DNA of 14,604 bases, from the NCBI GenBank assembly GCA_041742235.1, contig JBGSJA010000098.1:1-14604 (forward strand). The letters run 5' to 3'. Positions within the stretch are counted from its first letter, which is position 1. Each line of letters begins with the position of its first letter. The position numbers were made by a program, and so were the translations under genes. The DNA comes from BOKV01 sp041742235. GTDB lineage: Bacteria > Pseudomonadota > Alphaproteobacteria > Rhizobiales > Rhizobiaceae. The notes below the pieces were generated by a model, which saw only the letters and a list, made by a program, of their open reading frames with translations, did no database searches and was not told where the DNA came from. Positions 7,171 to 14,267 of the stretch are shown here, piece by piece.

Positions 7171-8205
7171 ATGGCAAAGGGTGCAAGCAGGAACGCTTCC
7201 TCAAAGCCTGTGGCCGCGGCCATGCAGGCGAAACAGGCTCCGGCCAAGACGGAGGCAAAGCCGGCGTCCGCAAAGCCGGTCGCCGCGAAGACTCCCAAGA
7301 AGGCGGCCGGAAAAGCGCCCAAACCCGCAACCGCCAAACCCGCCCCTGCCAAACCGGCAGCCACAAAGCCGGCAGCGCCCAAGTCGCCTGCCACCAAGGC
7401 CGCGATGGTCACTCCGTCACAAGCAGTCAAGGCAGATCGCGGCATGCCGCTGATCGAGATGCGCGACATCTCGATCGCCTTTGGCGGCATCAAGGCCGTG
7501 GACCACGCCACCGTCGATCTTTTCCCCGGCGAGGTGGTAGGCCTGCTAGGCCACAATGGCGCGGGCAAGTCGACGCTGATCAAGGTGTTGTCGGGCGCTT
7601 ATGCCCGCGACAATGGCCAGATATTCATCAACGGCCAGGAGGTCAGGATCGACAATCCGCGCGACGCAAAGGCGCTCGGCATCGAGACGATCTACCAGAC
7701 GCTGGCGCTCGCGGACAATGTGGATGCCGCTGCAAACCTTTACCTCGGGCGCGAACTGAAAACGGCGTTCGGCACGCTCGACGACGTGGCGATGGAGGCC
7801 GAGTGCCGCAAGGTCATGCACCGCCTCAACCCGAATTTCCGCCGTTTCAAGGAGCCGGTCAGCAAGCTTTCCGGCGGGCAGCGGCAATCGGTGGCGATCG
7901 CGCGCGCCATCCATTTCAATGCGCGGATCCTCATCATGGACGAGCCGACGGCTGCACTCGGCCCGCAGGAAACCGCCCAGGTTGGCGAGCTGATCAAGCA
8001 GTTGAAGGCCGAAGGCATCGGCATTTTCCTGATCAGCCACGATATCCACGATGTCTTCGACCTCGCGGACCGGGTGGCTGTGATGAAGAACGGGCGGGTT
8101 GTCGGCTCGGCGCGCACCAGCGACGTCACTAAGGACGAAGTGCTGGGAATGATCATCATGGGCAAGTGCCCGCCCGGCGCGATACCGGGACCGGGCGCGA
8201 TCTGA
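7171..8205 (+). CDS. xylG: D-xylose ABC transporter ATP-binding protein, single-domain, with KPA-rich N-terminal extension
   Basis: 344 aa. The ATPase domain (about 93-335) has Walker A GHNGAGKST (127-135), Q-loop Q176, signature LSGGQRQ (233-239), Walker B ILIMDEPT (253-260) and H-loop H290. Only one nucleotide-binding domain is present, unlike the tandem-domain E. coli XylG (about 510 aa), so it probably works as a homodimer, as FrcA-type sugar ATPases do. Residues 1-90 are a low-complexity Lys/Pro/Ala extension with repeated AKPA/AKPV units and no known domain. ATG at 7171 has an excellent GGAGG 5 nt upstream (7161-7165), which supports the extension being translated; an internal ATG at 7444 (MPLIEMRDI) would give a normal 253-aa protein but has only a weak AAGG upstream. 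The C-terminal tail is Gly/Pro-rich. It lies 13 bp after xylH and 11 bp before xylB. Confidence 0.9.
   Translation: MAKGASRNASSKPVAAAMQAKQAPAKTEAKPASAKPVAAKTPKKAAGKAPKPATAKPAPAKPAATKPAAPKSPATKAAMVTPSQAVKADRGMPLIEMRDISIAFGGIKAVDHATVDLFPGEVVGLLGHNGAGKSTLIKVLSGAYARDNGQIFINGQEVRIDNPRDAKALGIETIYQTLALADNVDAAANLYLGRELKTAFGTLDDVAMEAECRKVMHRLNPNFRRFKEPVSKLSGGQRQSVAIARAIHFNARILIMDEPTAALGPQETAQVGELIKQLKAEGIGIFLISHDIHDVFDLADRVAVMKNGRVVGSARTSDVTKDEVLGMIIMGKCPPGAIPGPGAI
7204..7437 (+). repeat. Degenerate AKPA/KPA-type coding repeat at the 5' end of xylG
   Basis: This stretch encodes residues about 12-89 of XylG and is almost wholly Ala, Lys, Pro, Ser and Thr. Recurrent gcnaarccn units are seen, for example in the AKPASAKPV, AKPAPAKPAATKPAAPK and TPKKAAGKAPKPATAKP segments. 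The units are imperfect in spacing and codon use. It resembles histone-H1-like or linker low-complexity sequence and is basic and probably disordered. Confidence 0.7.
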
Positions 8206-8216
8206 GCGGCGGCGGC

Positions 8217-9671
8217 ATGTTCCTCGGCATCGATCTGGGTACTTCCGGGGTCAAGGCTTTCCTCATGGATGGCAACCAGGCATTCGTCGCCTCGGCCAGT
8301 GCGCCGCTGTCGGTGTCGAACCCGCATCCGGGATGGTCGGAGCAGCAGCCGGACGACTGGAAATGGGCGACGGACGCAGCCATTTTGCAGCTGAAGGCGA
8401 GCCATCCGGCGCAATTGGCGGCGGTTCGCGGCATCGGTCTTTCAGGCCACATGCACGGCGCGACGCTGGTCAACGCGCAGGACGAGGCCATCCGCCCCTG
8501 CATTCTGTGGAACGACACGCGCAGCCATCTGGAAGCAGCCGATCTCGATGGCAAGCCGATGTTCCGCCAACTGACCGGCAACATCGTTTTCCCCGGCTTC
8601 ACCGCGCCGAAACTATTATGGGTGCAGCGCAACGAACCGGGCAATTTTGCCGCTGTCCGCTGGGTGCTGCTGCCCAAGGATTTCCTCCGCCTCTGGCTTT
8701 CGGGCGAGCATATGTCCGAGATGTCCGACAGTGCCGGGACTTCCTGGCTCGATGTCGCGGCGCGGCGCTGGTCGCCCGAACTGCTTGCCGAAACGGGCCT
8801 CGAGGAACGGCAAATGCCCGATCTCGTGGAGGGAACAGACAGCGCGGGAACCTTGCGCCCCGATCTGGCGTCGCGTTGGGGCATGGGGACGGGCGTCGTC
8901 ATCGCCGGCGGGGCAGGGGACAACGCAGCCTCCGCGGCTGGCTTGGGACTTGCGCGTGAGGGCGAGGCCTTCGTCTCGCTGGGCACTTCCGGTGTGGTTT
9001 TCGCCGCCAATGACGCCTTCCGGCCGCGGCCTGAAAGCGCCGTGCACGCCTTCTGCCACGCATTGCCGGGCAAGTGGCACCAAATGGGCGTGATCCTTGC
9101 GGCGACCGATTCACTCAACTGGCTGGCGGGCATCACCGGAACCGACGAGGCCGCGCTGTCCGCTGAACTCGGCGACACGCTGCATGCACCCGGCAGCGCC
9201 GTGTTCCTTCCCTATGTTTCCGGCGAGCGCACGCCGTACAATGACGCGCTGATCCGCGGAGCCTTCACCGGCATTGGCAAGGAAACCGGCAGGCCCCAGC
9301 TCACCCAAGCGGTGATGGAGGGCGTTGCATTCGCCTTTGCCGACAGCCTGCAGGCGCTCGGGCAAGCGGGGACCTCGCTTGGCCGCGCCTTCGCGGTAGG
9401 TGGCGGGGCCAGGTCGAAATACTGGCTCAAGGCGGTCGCAACAGCGCTGGACATCCCGCTCTACTTGCCCGTGCATGGCGATTTCGGCGCTGCGTTCGGC
9501 GCCGCGCGGCTTGGAATGATCGCCGCCACCGGAGCCGATCCGCTATCCGTACTGACCATGCCTGCCGTTGCCGAAACCATCGAACCCGTGGCGCCACTGC
9601 GCCAGGCCTACCAGGACCGGCTTGCAATATTCCGCGACCATTACCCCGCAATCAGGAGTGTACAGACGTGA
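8217..9671 (+). CDS. xylB: Xylulokinase XylB
   Basis: 484 aa, the same length as E. coli XylB. A FGGY-family carbohydrate kinase that phosphorylates D-xylulose with ATP to D-xylulose 5-phosphate in the cytoplasm. The N-terminal phosphate loop LGIDLGTSGVKAF (3-15, D6), substrate-loop SGHMHGATL (76-84, where E. coli has SGQMHG), GGAGDNAASAAG (231-242, with D235 the predicted catalytic base) and the C-terminal AVGGGARSKYWLKAVA adenine-site region are all intact. The start ATG at 8217 begins directly with the conserved MFLGIDLGTSG; an in-frame ATG at 8166 lies inside xylG and is unlikely. The Shine-Dalgarno is weak (GAGCGGCGG), so translation may be coupled to xylG, whose stop is 11 bp upstream. 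Its end overlaps the xylA start by 4 bp. Confidence 0.95.
   Translation: MFLGIDLGTSGVKAFLMDGNQAFVASASAPLSVSNPHPGWSEQQPDDWKWATDAAILQLKASHPAQLAAVRGIGLSGHMHGATLVNAQDEAIRPCILWNDTRSHLEAADLDGKPMFRQLTGNIVFPGFTAPKLLWVQRNEPGNFAAVRWVLLPKDFLRLWLSGEHMSEMSDSAGTSWLDVAARRWSPELLAETGLEERQMPDLVEGTDSAGTLRPDLASRWGMGTGVVIAGGAGDNAASAAGLGLAREGEAFVSLGTSGVVFAANDAFRPRPESAVHAFCHALPGKWHQMGVILAATDSLNWLAGITGTDEAALSAELGDTLHAPGSAVFLPYVSGERTPYNDALIRGAFTGIGKETGRPQLTQAVMEGVAFAFADSLQALGQAGTSLGRAFAVGGGARSKYWLKAVATALDIPLYLPVHGDFGAAFGAARLGMIAATGADPLSVLTMPAVAETIEPVAPLRQAYQDRLAIFRDHYPAIRSVQT
9654..9658 (+). promoter_or_regulatory. Ribosome binding site supporting the GTG start of xylA
   Basis: AGGAG inside the 3' end of xylB, 9 nt before the GTG at 9668. 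The GTGA overlap (GTG start, TGA stop of xylB) makes translational coupling likely and fixes the start of xylA. Confidence 0.75.
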
Positions 9672-10978
9672 GCACCGGCTTTTTCGGCGACATCGGCAAG
9701 ATCCAGTATGAGGGACCGGAGAGCACCAATCCACTGGCCTTCCGGCATTACAATCGCGACGAAAAGGTGATGGGCAAGCGGATGGAGGACCATTTGCGCT
9801 TCGCGGTCGCCTATTGGCACAGCTTTGCCTGGAATGGCGGCGATCCGTTCGGCGGACAGACCTTCGAGCGGCCGTGGTTCGGCGATACGATGGATCATGC
9901 CATGCTGAAGGCCGATGTCGCCTTTGAGATGTTCTCGCTGCTGGGCGTTCCGTTCTATTGCTTCCACGATGCCGATGTGCGGCCCGAGGGAGCCAGTTTT
10001 GCCGAGAGCCGCAAGAACCTCGAGGCGATCGTAGACATTTTCGCCAGGAAGCAGAAGGAGACGGGCGTCAAGCTTTTGTGGGGCACGGCGAACCTGTTCT
10101 CGCACCGCCGCTTCATGTCCGGCGCGGCGACAAATCCCGACCCGGACGTTTTCGCCTATGCCGCGGCAACGGTGAAAAGCTGCATCGATGCGACCAGGAA
10201 GCTCGGCGGCGCGAACTATGTCTTGTGGGGCGGCCGCGAGGGCTATGAAACCCTGCTCAACACCGATCTAAAGCGCGAGGATGCGCAGGCGGGGCGGTTC
10301 CTCAACCTCGTCGTCGAATACAAGCACAAGATCGGCTTCAAGGGCACGATCCTGATCGAGCCCAAGCCGCAGGAGCCGACCAAGCACCAATACGACTATG
10401 ACGTTGCGACAGTATTCGGCTTCCTCAAGCGCCACGGGCTCGAAAACGAGGTGAAGGTCAATATCGAGCAGGGGCATGCCATTTTGGCAGGGCATTCCTT
10501 CGAGCATGAACTCGCCACCGCGATGGCGCTCGGGATTTTCGGCTCCATCGACATGAACCGCAACGACTACCAGTCCGGCTGGGATACCGACCAGTTTCCC
10601 AACAACGTGCCGGAAATGACGCTGGCCTTCTACGAAATCCTCAAGGGCGGCGGATTCAAGACCGGCGGCACTAATTTCGATGCGAAGATCCGCAGGCAAT
10701 CCCTTGATCCACAAGATCTTCTGGCCGCCCATGTTGGCGGGATGGACACCTGCGCCCGTGCGCTGAAGGCAGCAGCGCGGATGCTGGAGGACAAGGCGCT
10801 GGAAACGCCGCTGGCGGAGCGCTATGCCGGCTGGAACGGCGCCGAAGCCAAGGCGATACTGGCGGGCAAGCGCAGCCTGGAAGACATCGCCGAGCGGGTC
10901 GAGAAAAAGAACATCAACCCGCAGCCGCGCTCGGGCCGTCAGGAAATGCTGGAGAACATTGTCAACCGATATGTCTGA
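9668..10978 (+). CDS. xylA: Xylose isomerase XylA
   Basis: 436 aa (E. coli XylA is 440). It converts D-xylose to D-xylulose in the cytoplasm with two divalent metal ions. The active site is complete and shifted by one residue from E. coli: H100 and D103 (FYCFHDADVRPEG), E231 and K233 (EPKPQEPTKH), E267 and H270 (NIEQGHA), D295 (SIDMNRND), D306 and D308 (WDTDQFP), D338 (TNFDAK). YWHSFAWNGGDPFG (49-62) and KLLWGTANLFSHRRFM (135-150) are typical of the class II (long) isomerases. The start is GTG, overlapping the TGA of xylB, with AGGAG upstream. It is the last gene of the xylose operon; no strong terminator follows. Confidence 0.97.
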   Translation: MSTGFFGDIGKIQYEGPESTNPLAFRHYNRDEKVMGKRMEDHLRFAVAYWHSFAWNGGDPFGGQTFERPWFGDTMDHAMLKADVAFEMFSLLGVPFYCFHDADVRPEGASFAESRKNLEAIVDIFARKQKETGVKLLWGTANLFSHRRFMSGAATNPDPDVFAYAAATVKSCIDATRKLGGANYVLWGGREGYETLLNTDLKREDAQAGRFLNLVVEYKHKIGFKGTILIEPKPQEPTKHQYDYDVATVFGFLKRHGLENEVKVNIEQGHAILAGHSFEHELATAMALGIFGSIDMNRNDYQSGWDTDQFPNNVPEMTLAFYEILKGGGFKTGGTNFDAKIRRQSLDPQDLLAAHVGGMDTCARALKAAARMLEDKALETPLAERYAGWNGAEAKAILAGKRSLEDIAERVEKKNINPQPRSGRQEMLENIVNRYV

Positions 10979-11085
10979 TCGTTTGCAATGCAGTAACTGA
11001 AAGCGGGCTTGCAGCCTTGCAGGCAGCGGGGAACAAACCTATGCTGCACTGCATATAAGTTGAAAGCCGCCTTGGGAGGGGTGGC
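10979..11085 (+). promoter_or_regulatory. xylA-to-acetyltransferase spacer with weak hairpin and a possible -10 box
   Basis: This 107-bp gap holds a short stem (GCTTGCA 11007-11013 with TGCAGGC 11018-11024, one G-U pair) without a T-run, so it is not a convincing terminator. TATAAG (11054-11059) is a good -10 match 27 bp before the acetyltransferase start, but no clear -35 box is found. The sequence TTGCAATGCA (10983-10992) repeats the core of the palindrome in the xylR-xylF region. GGAGG at 11075-11079 is the acetyltransferase Shine-Dalgarno. Confidence 0.35.
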
Positions 11086-11679
11086 GTGAACCACTCCCGG
11101 TGTGCCATGCAGTTCGACCTTGCTCCAGACGCAGATTTCCCGGTTCCCGACGGCGTTCATCTTCGTGTCCTCGGCAAGAACGACATCGGGCTTCTGGTCG
11201 ATCACCTCCATTCGCTCGATGCCAATTCGCTCCGCGACCGCTTCAACGGCATAGCCAGTCCGGAATTCGTGGCCGAGTATGCCGGCAAGTGCATTCGCCC
11301 GGGCACGCTGGTGCTGGCGGCGGAGTTCGAGGGATCGGTGATCGGCGTCGCCGAATTGCACCCGGCGGGCGCCGACAGCGCGGAACTGGCTTTCAGCGTA
11401 TCGGCGCCATGGCGCGGCAAGGGCATTGGTGCGGCGCTGTTCGCGCTGATCGTGGAAGCGGCATGGTCGCGGGGCCTCGACAGCATCGAGATCACCACCC
11501 ATTCGGGCAATGACGCCATGAAGCGGCTTGCACGCCGCTTCGGAACGGAGTTGCGATTCGAACAGGGCGAGACTGTCGGGCGAATTTCGCTATCGGAAGT
11601 GCACATGCTTGACGAGGCAGGCAACAAACGCCGCTGGTTCGCCGAAAAGACTACCCGCCGCAGCGCGCGGAAAAAGTGA
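11086..11679 (+). CDS. GNAT-family N-acetyltransferase
   Basis: 197 aa, predicted cytoplasmic. The acetyl-CoA-binding motif A is clear: ELAFSVSAPWRGKGIGAALFALIVEAA (100-126) with the R-x-x-G-x-G signature at R110-G115, preceded by the beta-4 strand and followed by a region (SIEITTHSGNDAMKRLARRFG) that matches motif B. The substrate is not recognisable. The GTG start at 11086 is chosen because GGAGG sits 6 nt upstream; the ATG at 11107 would be too far from it. The C-terminus is strongly basic (KKTTRRSARKK-like). It follows xylA by 107 bp in the same direction and could be read through from the xylose operon or have its own promoter. Its stop is only 3 bp from the stop of the convergent permease gene. 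Confidence 0.85.
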   Translation: MNHSRCAMQFDLAPDADFPVPDGVHLRVLGKNDIGLLVDHLHSLDANSLRDRFNGIASPEFVAEYAGKCIRPGTLVLAAEFEGSVIGVAELHPAGADSAELAFSVSAPWRGKGIGAALFALIVEAAWSRGLDSIEITTHSGNDAMKRLARRFGTELRFEQGETVGRISLSEVHMLDEAGNKRRWFAEKTTRRSARKK

Positions 11680-11682
11680 CCG

Positions 11683-12522
11683 TCAGCGGATAAGCTGCGG
11701 CCGGAAGACGAAGCGCTGGCGCATGGCCGGCTCCAAATGGCGGTTCAGTTGCCGGTTGACCAGGCCGAATACCGTGATGATCCCGATGGTCGATGCGATG
11801 AAGTATAGCGCCACGATCGGATAGGGCACGAACGGATTGAACGTCTTCTCGGCAAAATAGCTGGCGTAGTAGAGGGCGTCGCCTTCCTGCCGCCAGGCGG
11901 GAAAACCGGAGAAAAACACCAGCGTCGTCGCGTGGAAAAGAAAGATCGCCTCGTTCGTGTAGGACGGCCAGGCGAGGCGCAGCATGGTCGGAAAGACGAT
12001 CCGCCTGAAGCGCGAATAGCCGTCCATGCCGAAAGCCATCGCCGCCTCGATGTCGCCCCGTGGGACCGATCGAAGCGCTCCGTGGAAAATCTCGGCCGTA
12101 TAGGCGGAGGTGTTCAGGAACAGCACGATCAGCGCACCCAGCCAGGCCTTGGTCAGCCAGCTGGTGGTGATGGTGATCGTCATGAAGCCGAGAGGGATGT
12201 CGATGCCGACCCGTGGCAGGATGACGAAAAGCTCGTAGGCGAAGAAGAACTGGATGAAGAGCGGAGAGCCGCGAAAGACGAAGACGAACCACTCGGCCGG
12301 CTTGCGCAGCCAGGCATTGGGCGAGTTGCGCGCCAAGGCCAGGGCCAGCGCCAGGAAGAAGCCGAAAAATACGGCCAGCGCCGCGAAATAGATGTTCCAC
12401 AGCAGTCCGCTGCCAATCAGCACGAACTGGTCGCAAAGCCCGATGGCGGTCTTGGGAAGCTGGCGCTCGCCAAGGCCGATGGAACGCAGGGCATAGTCCT
12501 GAAAGGTCTGGGAGCAGCTCAT
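11683..12522 (-). CDS. Polar amino-acid ABC transporter permease (HisM-like)
   Basis: 279 aa inner-membrane protein of the HisM/GlnP class. Several hydrophobic spans are visible, and the cytoplasmic EAA-type loop that contacts the ATPase is present at about 143-167 (AEIFHGALRSVPRGDIEAAMAFGMD). FVFRGSPLFIQFFFAYE (81-97) is the usual RGTP-like motif of amino-acid permeases. ATG at 12522 overlaps the stop of the preceding permease gene by 4 bp (ATGA), with GGAGG 7 nt upstream. It should form a heterodimer with that permease. It is the last gene of the importer operon and ends 3 bp from the convergent acetyltransferase gene with no obvious terminator. Substrate is inferred only from the binding protein. 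Confidence 0.9.
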   Translation of the reverse strand: MSCSQTFQDYALRSIGLGERQLPKTAIGLCDQFVLIGSGLLWNIYFAALAVFFGFFLALALALARNSPNAWLRKPAEWFVFVFRGSPLFIQFFFAYELFVILPRVGIDIPLGFMTITITTSWLTKAWLGALIVLFLNTSAYTAEIFHGALRSVPRGDIEAAMAFGMDGYSRFRRIVFPTMLRLAWPSYTNEAIFLFHATTLVFFSGFPAWRQEGDALYYASYFAEKTFNPFVPYPIVALYFIASTIGIITVFGLVNRQLNRHLEPAMRQRFVFRPQLIR

Positions 12523-13397
12523 CTTGCGCCCTCCAGCGCATCAGCGCCGGCAGCGGTCGCCTGGCCGCGCGATACGCGCCGGGTGAGCGCGGCGAATGCC
12601 GTTTCGCTGATCCAGGTCATGAAGAGGTAGAAGATCAGCAGGGCGAGGAAGTACCACAGCCGCCAGTCGGGATGGGGGTAGTCGAAGATTTCCGTCTTCA
12701 TGCCGCCGAGTTCTCGCGCCCAGTAGACGATGTCCGAGATGCCGAGCAGGAAGAGCAGCGGCGTCGCCTTGATCAGGATGACCCAAAGGTTCGAAAGACC
12801 GGGCAGGGCATAAATCCACATTTGCGGCAGGTGGATTCGGAAGAAGGTCTGGCTGTTCGACATGCCGAAGGCGCGGGCCGTTTCGAGCTGCGAACGCGGC
12901 ACGGCACGCAAGGCGCCGTCGATCGTGTTGGCCGCGAACGCGCCGAAGACAATGGCGAAGGCTATGATAGCAAGCGCGAAACCCCAGGTTTCGTGCAGCC
13001 ATTGCGGCGAACTGTTGAGCGGCATCTTGGCGATGTCGCAGACCACGAAATCATTGCCGCGATAGACCGGCTCGGTCACTTCCGGGCAAAGGACCTTGTG
13101 GCGGGTGAACTCCACAAGCTGGTCGAGCGCGACGGGAACGAACAGGAAGAACACGATGTCGGGTATGCCGCGCACCATGCTCGTATAGGCGTGGCCGACC
13201 AAACTCAGCGGCCAGAACCGCGACCGGCGTGCAAGCGCGCCGGCAAAGCCGAGAACGAGGACGATCGGCGCAGTGATGCCGACAAGCAACAGCACGGTGA
13301 TGAAGGAAAGATAGAACTGTTGGTGCTTGGGATTGGTCAGATAGCAGATGAACCAGGCAAGCCCTTCGAGCGCCTTGGGGTCAATGCACATCTGCAT
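12519..13397 (-). CDS. Polar amino-acid ABC transporter permease (HisQ-like)
   Basis: 292 aa, longer than E. coli HisQ (228 aa). The TSMVRGIPDIVFFLF segment (72-86) and the EAA loop AANTIDGALRAVPRSQLETARAFGMS (155-180) mark the HisQ/GlnP family; IKATPLLFLLGISDI (209-223) is also typical. The extra length includes a loop at about 95-138 with C104 and C120, probably periplasmic and possibly disulfide-bonded, and an N-terminal stretch before the first span. ATG at 13397 has AAGGGG 7 nt upstream; a second ATG at 13391 is less well placed. It follows the binding-protein gene after a hairpin and overlaps the next permease by 4 bp. Confidence 0.9.
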   Translation of the reverse strand: MQMCIDPKALEGLAWFICYLTNPKHQQFYLSFITVLLLVGITAPIVLVLGFAGALARRSRFWPLSLVGHAYTSMVRGIPDIVFFLFVPVALDQLVEFTRHKVLCPEVTEPVYRGNDFVVCDIAKMPLNSSPQWLHETWGFALAIIAFAIVFGAFAANTIDGALRAVPRSQLETARAFGMSNSQTFFRIHLPQMWIYALPGLSNLWVILIKATPLLFLLGISDIVYWARELGGMKTEIFDYPHPDWRLWYFLALLIFYLFMTWISETAFAALTRRVSRGQATAAGADALEGAR

Positions 13398-13429
13398 CCG
13401 ATATCCCCTTCATCCGTGCTTGCGAAATG

Positions 13430-13455
13430 CAGGGGCCCGGCAAGGCGGGCCCCTG
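13430..13455 (-). terminator. GC-rich hairpin between the binding-protein and permease genes
   Basis: The arms CAGGGGCCCG (13430-13439) and CGGGCCCCTG (13446-13455) pair perfectly over 10 bp around a 6-nt loop, 30 bp after the binding-protein stop and 32 bp before the permease start. On the transcribed (minus) strand only a short T3 follows, so it is a poor intrinsic terminator. It is more likely a stem that protects the upstream mRNA and lowers permease expression. Confidence 0.55.
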
Positions 13456-13485
13456 ATGGTTCACAACCGTTTCCCCGCGGCGGAC

Positions 13486-14217
13486 TTATTCGAAGCCCTT
13501 CTGGCCGGGGAACCACTTGGCGATCAGCGCATTGAGCGAGCCGTCCTTCTTCATGGCCCCGATGGCCGCGTCGAACTTGTCGCGCATTTCCGCATCGGAC
13601 TTGCGCACGCCCATGCCAATGCCGCCGCCCAGCGGAATGTCCTGGCCGACGAAGACAAGCTCGCCATTGCTCTGCTCGACGATCGGCTGGAGGTATTCCT
13701 TGTCGGCGAACACCGCATCGGCTTCGCCGTTCTTGACGGCCGCCACGGTTTCGTCGGCGACCGCGAATTCGACCAGCGTCGCGCCCGAGGTGGCGACGTG
13801 GCCGGCCTGGATGGTGTTGACCTGCGCGGCCACATTGCCCTTCACCGCATCATCGCCCGCGCCGGCCTTCGCGACATAGGCGCTGACGGTCGGCGGATAG
13901 TAGTTCTGCGTGAAGTCGATCTTTTCCTTGCGCTCGTCGGTGATGCTCATGCCGGCCATGATGGTGTCATAGTTGCCGGACAGCAGGTTCGGGATGATCG
14001 TATCCCAGTCGTTCTTGACCCATTCGCACTTGTAGCCCGACATTTCGCAGAGCTTGTCGCCGAGTTCGCGCTCGAAGCCGTCGATCTCGCCTTTGTCGTT
14101 GATGAAATTGTACGGCTCATAGGCGCCTTCGGTGCCCATGCGGATTGTCTTGTCTTGGGCGAATGCCGGCGCCGCGGCAAACGCTGCAATTGCAAAAAAC
14201 AGAACTGTCTTCTTCAT
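13486..14217 (-). CDS. Polar amino-acid ABC transporter periplasmic binding protein (Lys/Arg/Orn/His type)
   Basis: 243 aa with signal peptide MKKTVLFFAIAAFAAAPAFA cut before QDKTIRMGTEG. It belongs to the SBP_bac_3 family. Features shared with HisJ/ArgT include the GTEGAYEPYNF start, a cysteine pair C57/C64 (mature 37/44, matching the HisJ C38-C45 disulfide), NDWDTIIPNLLSGNYDTIMAGMSIT and the R96 of SITDERKEKIDFT, equivalent to the carboxylate-binding arginine. An acidic residue (E30, mature 10) stands where HisJ has D11. This suggests a basic amino acid or related opine-type ligand, but ligand specificity cannot be read reliably. AAGGG lies 7 nt before the ATG. A 10-bp stem follows the gene. 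Confidence 0.9.
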   Translation of the reverse strand: MKKTVLFFAIAAFAAAPAFAQDKTIRMGTEGAYEPYNFINDKGEIDGFERELGDKLCEMSGYKCEWVKNDWDTIIPNLLSGNYDTIMAGMSITDERKEKIDFTQNYYPPTVSAYVAKAGAGDDAVKGNVAAQVNTIQAGHVATSGATLVEFAVADETVAAVKNGEADAVFADKEYLQPIVEQSNGELVFVGQDIPLGGGIGMGVRKSDAEMRDKFDAAIGAMKKDGSLNALIAKWFPGQKGFE

Positions 14218-14267
14218 GATACGCCCTTCGATTGAGTAGTTGTCTAACCCCGTTCAGTCACGTCAGT

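Noticed and set aside
7204..7437. CRISPR-like or tandem DNA repeat array
   Set aside because: The repetition is at codon level (Lys-Pro-Ala), units vary in length and sequence, and it is in frame with the ATPase; no spacer structure exists.
8166..8216. Extension of XylB to the in-frame ATG at 8166
   Set aside because: It lies inside xylG and adds 17 residues before the conserved N-terminal phosphate loop; the ATG at 8217 gives exactly the E. coli length.
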